Assembly: GCA_022695795.1 (NCBI GenBank)
Contig: MU404075.1
Coordinates: 62,001 to 126,000 of the forward strand
Source of the DNA: Biscogniauxia marginata
Lineage: Eukaryota > Ascomycota > Sordariomycetes > Xylariales > Xylariaceae
Direction: 5' to 3'
Length of the DNA stretch: 64,000 nt
Each line of letters opens with the position of its first letter. Position 1 is the stretch's first letter. Positions 24,298 to 35,723 of the stretch are shown here, piece after piece. The translations under genes were made by a program, and so were the position numbers. Under the pieces are notes generated by a model. That model searched no databases. It was given only the letters and a program-made list of their open reading frames with translations, and had not been told where the DNA came from.

Positions 24298-25375
24298 TCA
24301 TGCAGCATCCGCACCAGCCGGGACTTGGGTCGAGATGATAAAGTTCTCCATCATGGTCTGACCGCCCCCAGCCTTGGCTTTTCCTCCCGCAACCGAGCTG
24401 GTCGCTCCGCTGTGTCCCGGCACATTGGAACCGCTGGTCTCCCGGCGCTTGACAACGAGGCAGAGCACGCGCCCGTGAATGGCAAATCCGTCGTATGAAA
24501 TATCCATGGCGAGTTTCTTTTTGTCATCATCTTCGTCGTCACCTGCAGCGGCTTCCCTACGGCGTTTCGCCGGTGGCGGACCCGTGTTGCTGTCTTCGGG
24601 GCTATGTACAAATAGGCCGTCGTCATCTTCCTCCGTATCTCCCTCGTCGTCCGAAATAACTTCGGGGTCACTGTTTCGATCACCTGCATCACGGATTGCA
24701 TTTGTTTCCGTACTGCTACGTGCACGCTTAGGCCGCCTACTGTTAACCGCCGGTTCGTCTACGGCAGGGATAGCGGCCAGTGTAGCTGCCGCGTCATCAT
24801 CGTCGCTTTCTTCGCGCCTTACGGTAGGTAACTCGGCCGCAGAATCTACGTCTATTGGAGCCTCGTTTGTCGCGCCCATTAGGCGGCCCGAATTAGAAGT
24901 CAGTTTGGTTTGAGTCGTATCGTGGAAATGCTTGTGCTTCGTCAAGATCGAGTGGCGTGTGCTTGTCTCGGTGAGAAAAATCGATACCTCGAAATCATCT
25001 AGTAACGTGTCACGCAAGATGTCAATACATCATAGATCCTCTTGAGACATTGATCGACGGGATAGTGTAGAGAATTGCTCAGGTGTACAGTACTTCGCAG
25101 CCTGCTACCAGGGGGCAGAGGAACTTGGTAATTAACTCACCTTGGACTACTACATCCTTGATTCCCTTCTTCTTTGTACTGCGTTTTCGGCTACGCTCCC
25201 GCTCCTCTCGGAGTTTTGGCAGTACGTACGGACGGACACTCTCGATGACTCTCGGCAGAACAGCCTTCCTCGGATTCAAGAGCCAGGTATGTGCAAGGGC
25301 AGGATTGTCGAGGTAGATACGGCACTCCAGGACGGAGAACTTGGTTATTCGAAGGTATCGGCGAATTGGCGCCAT
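24298..25375 (-). CDS. Acidic, probably nuclear, conserved-looking fungal protein of unknown function
   Basis: Two exons, 25375-25141 and 24998-24298, about 311 residues. The intron runs from donor GTGAGT to acceptor CTAG. The N-terminal part is compact and well ordered: MAPIRRYLRITKFSVLE, IYLDNPALAHTWLLNP, then basic KKKGIKDVVVQ. Across the splice junction comes DDFEVSIFLTETSTRHSILT, which restores one smooth reading. The middle is strongly acidic (DDDDAAAT, DDEGDTEEDDDG) with KR-rich patches RRPKRARS and AKRRRE that look like nuclear signals. The C-terminal part has DISYDGFAIHGRVLCLVVKRR. From memory this resembles an uncharacterised protein widespread in ascomycetes; I cannot name a function. 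It is transcribed divergently from the ISM1 gene with 337 bp between start codons. Confidence 0.8.
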
Positions 25376-25712
25376 GGCGAGTGTAGTCAGTGGTCTACCA
25401 TGTCGTAGATATCGAACACTGGTAGGACCTCTAGGAGGTCTTTGTAAGTGAGAAGAAGGACGCGATGACGAGAGCCTGGTTGATAAGTGGATACCTTCCA
25501 TGCAGCTACTTACTTCTTGTGGCTCGTGGTTGTGGCTTTCACGAGTATGTCTGAGTGTGGCGCAAGCTCCAATAATAAACCAATTCTGCCAGCTGGCCGG
25601 CAGCTCGTATAGAAGAATAATCGACTTTTTTTTCCCTTTCGCTTGCGACGAGATCTCCTTGCTTGATATATGCGTCGGGGCTAGCAGCCACCAATATGGT
25701 CTCGAGACTATC
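25376..25712. promoter_or_regulatory. Shared divergent promoter region
   Basis: The 337 bp separate the ATG of the minus-strand acidic protein from the ATG of the plus-strand IleRS, so both promoters must lie here or overlap the neighbouring gene. No clear TATA box was seen. An open frame from 25500 runs into the IleRS start and could extend the protein, but more probably it is 5' leader. Confidence 0.45.
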
Positions 25713-28700
25713 ATGTCGAAATCATGGTCGGCAACTCTAAGGCTGCCAAAGTCTACCTTTCCGTAGGTTATTTCCCTAGTGAGAGTGAACTCGAGCTCAT
25801 CACATATCTTCAGGCCAAGACCTCTTCCCCAATATCGAGGACAATATATAAAACAATGCGCCAACGATTTTTATGAGTGGCAGAAGCATAATCGGCCTGC
25901 AGACAGCACCTTTGTGCTTCATGATGGCCCGCCCTATGCCAATGGCAGCCTCCATGTCGGCCACGCCTTGAATAAGACCTTGAAGGACATGATTTTGAGA
26001 TTCAAGGTACAACAAGGCCGACAAGTAGACTATGTCCCAGGATGGGATTGCCACGGTCTTCCGATCGAGCTCAAAGCTCTCGAGAAATCCCAGGAGGCGA
26101 AGCTAACCCCTCTTGAAATTCGAAAGTCCGCTCGAAATCTGGCGTCAAATACCGTGCTGAAGCAGATGGCTAGCTTCCGCTCATACGGCATCATGGCCGA
26201 TTGGGACCAAAGATGGACCACAATGGATGCAGCCTACGAGATGAGGCAACTGCGTTTGTTCCAGAAGATGGTAAAGAAAGAGTTAATATATCGCAAGTTC
26301 AAGCCCGTCTATTGGTCACCATCCTCCAGAACCGCTCTTGCTGAGGCAGAGCTAGAATACAAGGACGACCATATCTCACATGCGGCGTGGATTAGGTTTC
26401 CTGTTGTAGATTCTTGGAAGATGCTTCCCCAACTTGAAGACCTACAAGCTAAAGTTAAAGGAACCCTGTACGCAGTTATCTGGACAACGACACCTTGGAC
26501 TCTCCCCGCAAATAGAGCTATCGCTATACATGATGATTTGGAATACTGCATTGTTCGTGACGGCGAAGATGGTTTATTAATAGCAGCAACTCGACTTGAT
26601 ACCTTACTGGAGAAAATGGCCAAAAAATCAAAAGACAGTCCTGGAGAACTAGCTACATCTCCTGATGTACTTGGAACATTTGAAGGCCGCCAACTAAGAA
26701 GTCTCGAATACAGTAATAAGCTCAGGGGCAAAACCGCCCCGCCTCAGCCAATAATCCACGCGGACTTTGTATCAGCAGATTCGGGATCAGGCCTAGTCCA
26801 TCTAGCCCCCGGCCACGGATTTGATGATTATGAAGTCTGTAGTTCTCTTGGTATACCAATTTCGGCTCCTATAGATGACCAGGGCAAGTTCACAAAAGAT
26901 GCCTTTCCCGATTCACCCGAGGTTTTACTGTCAGCTCCTTCAGTCAACGAAGGAGGTGGCCGAGCTGTTCTTGACCTAATAAGACCAGATGGCGACGTGC
27001 TGTTCGTAGAGAGGTATCGACATAAATACCCATATGACTGGCGAGCAAAACAGCCTGTTATAATCAGGGCCACCGAGCAATGGTTTGCTGACGTTGCGAG
27101 CATAAAAGAGGAAGCGCTTGAGGCTCTGAAAGATGTCAGGTTCACTCCGGAAACTGGTAGAAAGCGACTGGAGAGCTTCGTTCAAGGCCGAAGTGAATGG
27201 TGCATTTCTCGCCAACGTGCCTGGGGTGTTCCCATTCCGGCGCTCTACGACGAGACCGGCGCGGCTGTGGTGAGCGAAGAAATAGTTGACCACATCATAT
27301 CTGTCATCCAGGAGAGGGGCACGCATGCTTGGTGGTCAGATGCCGCAGATGACCCAGCTTGGATCCCTAAATCGTTGAACGGTGGTCAGTTCCGGCGAGG
27401 CACTGATACTATGGACGTCTGGTTTGACAGCGGCAGTAGCTGGTCCATGATGTCTGGTCGCGCAGATGTATACCTCGAGGGCACCGATCAACACCGTGGC
27501 TGGTTCCAATCCAGTCTACTCACCCGAATTGCTGCGGCATCTGAAGCAGATCCGAAATTTGAAAGAGGACCACCCTTCAAGCAATTGATAACCCATGGCT
27601 TTACGCTAGATCAAGATGGCAAAAAGATGTCGAAGTCTCTTGGTAATGTTATTGAGCCCCAGCAAGTTATGGACGGCACGCTACTGCCGCCTATGAAGCG
27701 CAAAGGAAAGGCAGCTCAAGGCCCACCAACTTACGATGCCTTGGGTCCCGATGCTCTACGGCTATGGGTTGCCAGTAGTGATTACACAGGTGACGTCGTC
27801 ATCGGCGTTGCTGTGCTACAAACCATTCACACGGCCCTGATCAAGTATCGTACTACCATCAAGATGCTCCTAGGATCTATGCACGAGTCAGCTCGTACTG
27901 GACCTCTGACTGCTACCGACGAGATTGCCATCATACAGCTACAGGATACCATGGACGAAGTGAGTCAGGCTTTCGATAACCACGAGTTTAACAAAGGCTT
28001 CAGTGCCCTAAACCGATGGATCACCAACGACCTCTCAGCATTCTACATTGAGACGTTAAAGGACCGGCTGTACTGTGGTGATGGGGGTGGCGTTCTCGAA
28101 CCTATCTTCACAGGCTTTCTCCGGATGCTTGCCCCTATGACTCCATTACTAGTCGAGGAGGCGTGGGATCACCGTCCAGAGTGGATGAAGCAAGATGAGT
28201 AAGTCATACACAACCCAAACAAATACCCTAGGCCATCAGAGATTATCCACCTAAAGACTTATTCACTACTTACTAACTGATGTGTAGGTCCCTGACTCAT
28301 CCTCTTAACCAACTCTACTCTGATCCCATCATTGATCCCACTCGTCTCATGCGCAATCCCTCGGATCTCCGTTCCGATATTCCCGTTCTAATGGCTGTAC
28401 ATGGCGCCATCAAGGCAGCGCTCGAGCGTGCGCGCAACGACAAGGCTCTCGGCTCGTCGCTGCAGAGCTCCGTTGTGCTACTCCCTGCCGGCCCGGGTTC
28501 GCCGGTCGGGGCCGTGCTGGAGAAGTACGCCGACGAGCTAGAGGCCATGTTCGTCGTATCTTCGGTTGAGATCAATAGCCCGATCCCGGAAGATCCGGAG
28601 TGGGTTTACCGACAGCAATTCGAGATCGACGTAAACGGTGCTGTCTCACCAGGTGGGGAAGTCGTCGTGTTGCCGCCAAAGGACGCAAAGTGTCCCCGCT

Positions 28701-28771
28701 GCTGGCGGTACGTCGCGCCTAAAGAGGACACGCTGTGCCATAGGTGTGGGGAGGTTGTTAGCAAGCAGTAG
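25713..28771 (+). CDS. ISM1: Mitochondrial isoleucyl-tRNA synthetase
   Basis: Three exons, 25713-25762, 25814-28198 and 28288-28771, about 972 residues, the usual size for class I IleRS. The enzyme charges mitochondrial tRNA-Ile using ATP. Motifs: [16 protein letters not shown] with the HIGH-type HVGH at residues 64-67; editing-domain pieces [12 protein letters not shown] and [29 protein letters not shown] with KMSKS at about 621-625; and a C-terminal zinc ribbon (CPRC at 947-950, CHRC at 962-965). Intron 1 (25763-25813) joins STFP to PRPLPQY. Intron 2 (28199-28287) has donor GTAAGT and a textbook TACTAAC branch site at 28271-28277. The start at 25713 gives [14 protein letters not shown], a short basic, hydroxylated presequence; a longer in-frame N-terminus from 25500 is possible. 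It is paired divergently with the acidic nuclear-type protein. Confidence 0.93.
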
Positions 28772-29588
28772 AGTAGAGAAGCCACTGATTGAGTCATCTA
28801 TCTATACGCGACAGTGTATTCGTACTGTATCATACGAAGCTATTCACCCTTCCTCCCCTATTTTTTCATAATGCCTGTTCTTGTGTGAAGCTGGAATATA
28901 CAGGACTTGTACTGGTGGATTTCGACTCATCGAATCCTGTGCACCCGAACTTCATAGAATTCCAAAAGGCTATAATCAAGACCGGATGCACTATACAACA
29001 TATTTATGGGAGAGAGAGAGCTCCAGAGAAATAACGCTCTAGGTAAATACTACCCTCAGTGAATAGTAGGCTTCGAAGCCGGTAATGTAGGGTCATAGAA
29101 AAATGTGCGTATAAGCAGGGGAGAAGTCAATTGAACAGCTTAGAAGCGTGTACCATAATTTTAAAGTCCTTTTTAAAATAGAGGCTTCCGAGGCTACAAA
29201 CCATATTCCTGCATCCAGCAAGGCCTTTCTATCTAGTCTGGCATTTGTTGATCTCTGTACCGGTGTCCTAATCTTCTATCGAAGAGAACAAATATGTCTG
29301 GCCTGGATACTCTGCAACGGATAATCATAACTCCATGGATGCACGGCCGCGTTCCCCAGTTGCGTGGAAGCAACGAAGCATATTCGAGAACTAATGTGAC
29401 CATATTCTATCAGCCTTATCTAGAGAGATATCTGGAACAGTGCCTTCTATTTATCGTATAGTATTCTTCAAGAACTGAGGAATGCAATATTGAGCTATGA
29501 CATTATGGTAGAAATAGGACTTACGCACAGGAAAGTAGAGGCAAGAACAAGACAAGACGATAATAACTCGAACATATTTCTAGAGTAA

Positions 29589-29714
29589 AAGCAAGCCTGC
29601 GAGTATTGTGGTACTGGAGCTACCAAACTGGCGGTTATTTGCCCCGGCTGTGGGTCAGGCGCCATGATTCTATATTGCTCGATAAAGTACTTGCTCCTCA
29701 ACATAACACACTAA
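29589..29714 (+). other. Zinc-ribbon-like open segment (41 codons)
   Basis: Stop-to-stop frame without an ATG near its start. It encodes CEYCGTGATKLAVICPGCG, i.e. CxxC, ten residues, CxxC, the spacing of a small zinc ribbon. An AAG dinucleotide just upstream could serve as a splice acceptor, so it may be an exon or a relic. No surrounding exons were found. Confidence 0.2.
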
Positions 29715-29953
29715 GCACACGTATACTCTGATACCGCTCGCGTCGAGTTTATTCTTTCTCTGATTACACTCTAGGGGCTCCTACCAGCGTACAGCAAGAT
29801 ATTCCCGGTAGTCCGTCTACTCCTGAACGCTAGCAAGGCGTTCTTCCGGCAATGAGCATTCGTCTCAGGAGGTCTTGACAAATTCATCCGCCCGGTTGTG
29901 CCCGCTTATAGTATCATACCAAAAGGTCGCAGAATATTCTTCGCTTCTCTCTC

Positions 29954-29979
29954 CTTTCTTTCTTTCTTTCTTTCTTTCT
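29954..29979. repeat. (CTTT)n microsatellite
   Basis: About six CTTT units in non-coding sequence. Confidence 0.85.
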
Positions 29980-31359
29980 CGTCACCTCGAGGCAGGTGTA
30001 TCGCTGGTGCCTGGATAGGTTCATAAAAACTGCGTGATAAAGCCGTGGCATCAGAAGAGGCTGACGATAGTGGATTGTGGCATCTTAGAAGAGAAGCTTA
30101 CCTGTGGCGGCTTGACTTATCCCTTATTCGCCTTGTGCCTCAGGGTACTGACAGATAGAGCGTGTGTTTTTGTCGTAGGCGCAACGTCACCATGGAATCT
30201 CGGGATCTTTGTCAAGGGACACGATAGGTGTACAGCAGACTGAAACTGATGGAATATAGTATTAGACTCGGAATAGCCGCTAGAGGGCTCTCGTTCGGTC
30301 CCTTCGGGGCATAGACAACTCCTATATGCCTAGTTCATAGTAGATCTTTGTCCTCGCAGTCCACTTGTCTCGAGTTACGCCTTTCAAGCCCCTAACAATC
30401 TTGATCTTCTGAATGTGCTTGTTCGCTGGATCATCGACATAATCTATATTAGCACTCCACTAAAGACAGATATGGGCGAGGAAATATATTCGTCTGACAG
30501 TACGGCCAGGAGTTCGCTACCTACACTATCATCCTCAAGAACCTCTGCTTCTGTGTTCTTCGAGGGCCCGGCGAGGCAGTCGTTCGTGGTAGTGGATGAG
30601 TGGAATACTGCAGAGAAGATGGTTATGTCTACTGAGACCCTCTAACTGTTACTGTATCTAGCCTTAAAATTGGTAGGCTCTCGGAAGTTGAGCGTTAGGT
30701 TATGCGGAGTTGAGTCAGGCCAGGATGGACTGGTGAGAAAATGGATATAGCAGCAGATCTGATAATGATCAGTGTTAGTCTAATGTCCAAATTCCAGAAT
30801 ATCGAAGATAATACAGCAATAGTAACTCTCTCGCCTCGATGAGTTCCTGGATAATCTCTATATCTTCCACACGTCGAATATAAAGAAAAGGTTTGCAGAA
30901 TTCATTGTGCCATAGAATAGGTTAAGAGGTCTGGTTTAATACTCTCGTATGCTCAGGGGGCACATCAATACCAAGTTGTACTCAGCAAGAATAGCCCTCA
31001 CCTTGACCCTAGGGTACCTGCCACCCAAGCCTACCGTCGCCGAGTCTCTTGGACGTGTTGATTACCGACTATATCGTCTAGGAGAAACACGTACTCCCCC
31101 TATCGCCTTGCCGATGAGTCTTCGCCTGGTCGATGAGTTTATAGTAACTCCATTTGGCCATGCGCGGGTCCTCCTCTTCATTAACCAATGCTACCAAATA
31201 ATTTTTTCTTGCCCCAGACAAAACAAAAGCAAGAACAAGACTGTGAGTGACCTGACTTCAACTACAAAACCAAGTCAACCACTTCTCTCTTGTGAACAGG
31301 GCTTTGTTCTAGTCTACTACATGATCAAGGTACGTGAGAAATTCCCCTACTACTAGGAC

Positions 31360-32065
31360 TTCTCCCATACTCCTTCACAGTCATCTGCTTCCTCTCTTTT
31401 CTGCGTCTACTTTCTACCTACCAAGCACCTTGTCTTCTCGAGAGGGTACTTCTCTGGAAGCCTAAAGAAAGCAGCTTAGCAGTGCAGATGTGCTTGGGGG
31501 AATACACTCATCCTTCTCACCCGCATCACCCACATCTTCTTCACTACACTCTCCCACTTCATCACCTTCACTTGGTAAACACCTCCTGGGATTCTTTTTC
31601 TGTCATATCCTTCACTGAAGCAGTATTCTAACTGGTTCACATAGGAGTCCTTGCTTCGACAATCGGAAATCTACACACTCTTTCATCTTTGTAAGTACCA
31701 CAAGACCCTTGAGTGCACACCTGCTGCCTCATCCTCTTTTCTTGTCCTCTTTTCCCACCCTCTCTTCCCATCCTCTCTCCTTGTACTCTCCCCTCGCACT
31801 CCCTCGGCAACCTCTCTCGGCACACAAGCCCCGTATTATTCACTTCCCTTCTAAAGAGAGCAAACATGTACTTGGGAAAGTACTTCTCTACTTTCTACAT
31901 GAATTGTTTTCTCTAGATTCTGCTTTCTACACACCTCACTGCCCTCTACATCCTGCATACCCTTTCACACCCCTTCTTTTCAACTCTGTCCTTTCTGTGT
32001 TCTGCTTCTCATCTCATCACTATACCTAGGTGCCTTCTCCCATCAAAGCTTCATCACCACTTGCC
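31360..32065 (+). promoter_or_regulatory. Long pyrimidine-rich promoter/leader
   Basis: About 700 bp rich in C and T on the plus strand (for example 31730-31810), leading directly to the ATG of the acidic gene at 32066. Such tracts are typical of fungal core promoters and 5' leaders. Possible leader introns cannot be settled without transcripts. Confidence 0.4.
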
Positions 32066-33432
32066 ATGGATTCTTCTGGGTCTTCTGAGGCCGACCTCGT
32101 CGCTCTGGCCAACCACAGACGGGTAACACGCCTTTGGGTGCCTGAGCTGGACCCGGTTCTGCACCCCGAGATCCTGGCAGCTCACATGCGAAGAGACGGT
32201 GCTTGGCAATCTGAGAGTTCTCAGAGTTCTGAAAACTCGGATAACAACTCGGACAACTCTGAAGTCTCAGAGAACGTGGGACACGAAGAGAACATGTATA
32301 TCTCTGATAATGCCGAGGTCTTGGAGAGCTCAGGTGATTCTGAGAATTTGCCCAGATCATCTTCATCAGAAGCTAGCTCCCACACGCTTACTGAACGACC
32401 AATCCATCGCCGAGGGCGTGGCAACCAAGCCCAGCCTCGAGGAGGACAAGGCTTGTCAGGACAACAGACCCTAGGAAGAAAGCGTCGCTTTGCTGAAGTC
32501 GAGAATGACGATGACGACGAAGTCAGTGATGATAATGATGATGGCGATGGTGATGGCGATAGTGTCGGGTATGAAGGAAACAATGCAGGCGCCATTGAAG
32601 GAGAAGTCGATGAGCCTGATGACTGGGTCGATTTCAACGAGATCACGCAGTCCCTTATTCCGAATGGAGATCTTCTCACTTCGGAAAATCTCAAGTCGGC
32701 TTCGAACAACGTATGTAACTTCCTTTATTCAGTACTAACCCACTATTCCACTACCAAGGAAACCCTTATTTCTACGCAAACCCAACACTTGGCTGACTCA
32801 TTCTTGCTATTTAGGGACCATCTGTAGCTGCGCCTGCACCCAAGAATGAACGTGTGCCTGCACGCCATGTCAGCTTCTTCGAATCAGCGAATGGCACTGA
32901 CCTTGACGCTCTGAAGAGAGTGAACCGTGGCGGGGCCGATCGTTTCCGGGTCAGCTTCCCTCCCGAGCTCTTCACCGCACTTGACCAGGCATACCGTTCC
33001 TCGTACAACAAGTTCAATATCTGGGCAGCAGCCCCAGGTAGACACCATCCCCTTCGTGTCTATACCATTGTCCTCGAGGACAGACGTGCTGAGCCGATCT
33101 GGACGTTTCTGAACGTGACGATGAGTATGGAGCTGGCAACGGAGCGCGCGCTCGCCACCTTCCGCAATGAGCTGGAGCACGATGCTACCCCGGCCTTCGA
33201 AGCCATCTTGCCGGCCCGACGACGCGCGGCGTATGATATTCGCAGACTCTGGCGAGAGTCTGATGGCCACGATCGGATGTTCCGGGACCTGATCTGGTGG
33301 ATCGATGATGATGGAATGCTGAAGCTTACCGTCGCCAATGGACGCAGTCTCCTGTCCATTACCGTCGCCGAGCGCAAGATGGAGCTCCTGAACAACGCAA
33401 ACTTGCACAACCGGAACGAGAATGAGGGTTAA
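32066..33432 (+). CDS. Acidic serine-rich protein of unknown function
   Basis: Two exons, 32066-32710 and 32815-33432, about 420 residues; intron donor GTATGT, acceptor TTTAG, phase 0. Residues 1-40 are of mixed composition. Residues 48-105 are Ser/Glu/Asn-rich and repetitive (SESSQSSENSDNNSDNSE). A basic patch, LGRKRRF, then precedes an acidic run (DDDDEVSDDNDDGDGDGD), suggesting nuclear localisation. The C-terminal half is well ordered: FRVSFPPELFTALDQAYRSS, IWTFLNVTMSMELATERALA, FRDLIWWIDDDGMLKLTV. No domain is recognised. The start at 32066 is the first ATG of the frame and lies at the end of the pyrimidine-rich leader. AATAAA occurs at 33811-33816. Open reading, phase and codon quality support a real gene; function unknown. 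Confidence 0.75.
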
Positions 33433-34364
33433 TCCTCTTCTCCGTTGTCGCCCATCCAAACCTCCTTACCCTGAGGAGAACGGAATTTGTGTCGGCATAA
33501 GAAACGGATGTTAAGCATCCTATTCATATGAACTCTCCTCTCTGATGAAAAAACTCAAAAAAAAAGATTGTTGGACTTTCAATGCTATTCTCCTCGTAAC
33601 TATCTGCTGTCCTATGTTTGTTAGGCAGTCAGTCGACTTGAACGAGGACACGAGGACACCGGTATATGAGTTATGGTCTCAGATACTACTGTAGGGGGGG
33701 TTGTTTGTGATTGTGAGAGAATACGGACACGACTGAGAGAATGTGCTGGACTAGAAGGGACAACTTCAACAGTCTGGGGGATTTTCTGTAATGTATAGAG
33801 TACAATGCCTAATAAACTAATCATGTGTATATGCTCTTTTCCATAAACATGGCCGTGAATTATTGTCTTTCTGCAGCTGGACCTCTGGACACAAGATCTC
33901 CAGGAAACCCTAACACGGTTAACTAAAACATTGCCCTACGAGGAGGTAGCAGCACTGTAGGCCACCCAGCACGGCATCCTGAAAATTTAAGCATGATTAA
34001 TCGAACCTGGGCGATCTGTATCTATGCCTACTTATATAACTATCATATCGTAGGATAATCTACGAGTTACAATTTAGCTACTCCTCTCCTGGAGCCAAGG
34101 CATATCAACATAAAAATCTTCATGAGACAGGGTATGTAGCAGACTGCTATCCTGTAGGTTATTATTGGTTGAGAAGTTTCGAAGATAAACGTATGTACAA
34201 AGCGCATTTGAAATATTTTCGAAGAAAAAAAATTTAGCCCACCACATAAACTAGAAATGGGCGTAAAATAAATATATCCAAGAATGTTGCTGAGGCAAGT
34301 GTCAGCGCGGCAGGTCAGCTGTAAATAACCCTTCCTCCCCTCTCCCAACCCCAGCTCCCTCAAG
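33433..34364. other. Intergenic region (convergent 3' ends)
   Basis: About 930 bp between the stops of the acidic gene (+) and pectin lyase (-). It is AT-rich with a possible polyadenylation signal AATAAA at 33811-33816. Nothing else was seen. Confidence 0.65.
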
Positions 34365-35723
34365 CTAGATCTTGCCGATGCCGGCATTGGCGACGACGTT
34401 CGCATTGGCCGTCTGCCCGGTAGTAGCGCTCGCGATGTTCTTGCCCTCAAAGTTGGCAAAGAACGAAGTGTCGGTGCCGGCGAAGGCGCCAGAGCTACCG
34501 AAGGCGTTGACCTCGCACGCGCGGCCGAGGTACGCCGCGCAGGCGGCGTTGGTCCCCGCGTCGGGGCTCGCGAACAGCTTCCCCGAGACGGGCGTCTCGA
34601 CGGGCGCGGGCACGTTCTGGAACACGTTGCCCTCGGCCAGGATCATGGCGCCGGCGTCGGCCTCGAACGCGTGGCCCGAGCTCGCGTAGAAGTAGTTGTT
34701 CACCGCGTGCAGGAGCGTGTTGCCCGCGACCTTGGGGGACCGCCCCGACGTGTGGTGGATGTAGTTACCCTTAAGCGTCACTAGGTCCGACGACCCCGTG
34801 AAGTACAGGCCCCAGTAGTGGTGCCCGTCGCAGGTCGCCGACCACGAGGTCGAGCCATCGATCTCGCTGTTGGAGATGGTGACGCGCCGCGAGGCCGACG
34901 AGCCGAGCACGATGTGCTGACGTCCGATGAGGGATGTCTGGTTATTTTGCACGCGCGTGAGCCATGATTCAAGGGAGGTTTTTCTTCTTATTTTGATTCT
35001 TTCCATTGAAACATTACCTAGCTGAGAAAGGGGATAATAGAGGAAGAAGGCGGGAAGCCTTACCTTGACGTGGTCTATCCAAATCAAATCGGTGTCGTCA
35101 AGAGTGATAGCGTCTCCGCCCCAGACATACTGAGGGTTTAAGGTTGTGATGTGGACGTTCTGGATGATGACATTCGTGGCACCGGAGACCAAACGTACTG
35201 CGAAGGAACAATTAGCTACTACCTCGATTTATGACTGCAAGTATGGAACCCGAAGAGGTGCTTATGTTCTGTGGGATTCTAACTTACATCCCTTCCCCTT
35301 AATCACACCTTTCGTCCCCACACCGATAAGCGACTTGTTGCTCTTCACCTGGATTCCCAGGATGCCAGCTGCGTCGTATTTCACCGTCGTCGTGGGGGCG
35401 TCCGGCTGGTAGTTTGTGCACCAGTCGTGCAGGTTGATGGCGGTCTGGCAAGCTGAGTCCGTCCCCCAAGGGGCACAACCCGATGTCGTGACCGTACCCT
35501 CGGTGCCCGTGAAGTCGAACGTCTTATCCAGGACGATCACGCGTGGAGAGTCGTCCCCGAGGTAGGACACGAGCTCCGCGGTGGTCTGAGGATACACGGG
35601 CGTAGCACTTCCGCCGCCGGTGACTCCCTTGGCGAAGCCTTCGGCCGCTCCGACGACGCCGACGGCGGAGACGGAGTTGATCAGCGTTGCCGCCGCGAGA
35701 AAGAATGAACGCGTGAACTGCAT
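34365..35723 (-). CDS. Secreted pectin lyase, polysaccharide lyase family 1
   Basis: Three exons, 35723-35288, 35197-35064 and 34937-34365, about 380 residues. Pectin lyase cleaves highly methylated pectin by beta-elimination outside the cell. The sequence shows a signal peptide (residues 1-20, [20 protein letters not shown]), [18 protein letters not shown], the [21 protein letters not shown] strand and [20 protein letters not shown], then HHTSGRSPK. With a 20-residue signal, Asp174, Arg196, Arg256 and Lys259 become mature 154, 176, 236 and 239. I recall these as the active-site positions of Aspergillus niger PelA. The calcium-binding aspartate set of pectate lyases is not evident, which favours lyase over pectate lyase. 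Introns of 90 and 126 nt. A TATA-like element lies about 120 bp upstream. Single gene, not in a visible cluster. Confidence 0.92.

Larger units (their letters stand above)
28772..31359. other. Intergenic region downstream of ISM1
   Basis: About 2.6 kb without a supportable gene. It contains a (CTTT)n microsatellite and a short zinc-ribbon-like open segment (29589-29714). Between about 30300 and 31350 the sequence gives an impression of decayed coding DNA on either strand, but I could not identify a parent element. Confidence 0.5.

Noticed and set aside
24479..24913. Serine-rich plus-strand ORF
   Set aside because: Antisense shadow of the acidic linker of the minus-strand gene 24298-25375.
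29294..29461. 55-codon ORF starting MSGLDTLQRI
   Set aside because: Looks locally protein-like but has no neighbours, introns or known family; too short to support.
30400..31360. Possible decayed retrotransposon
   Set aside because: Neither strand gives recognisable integrase, reverse transcriptase or transposase motifs, and no terminal repeats were found.
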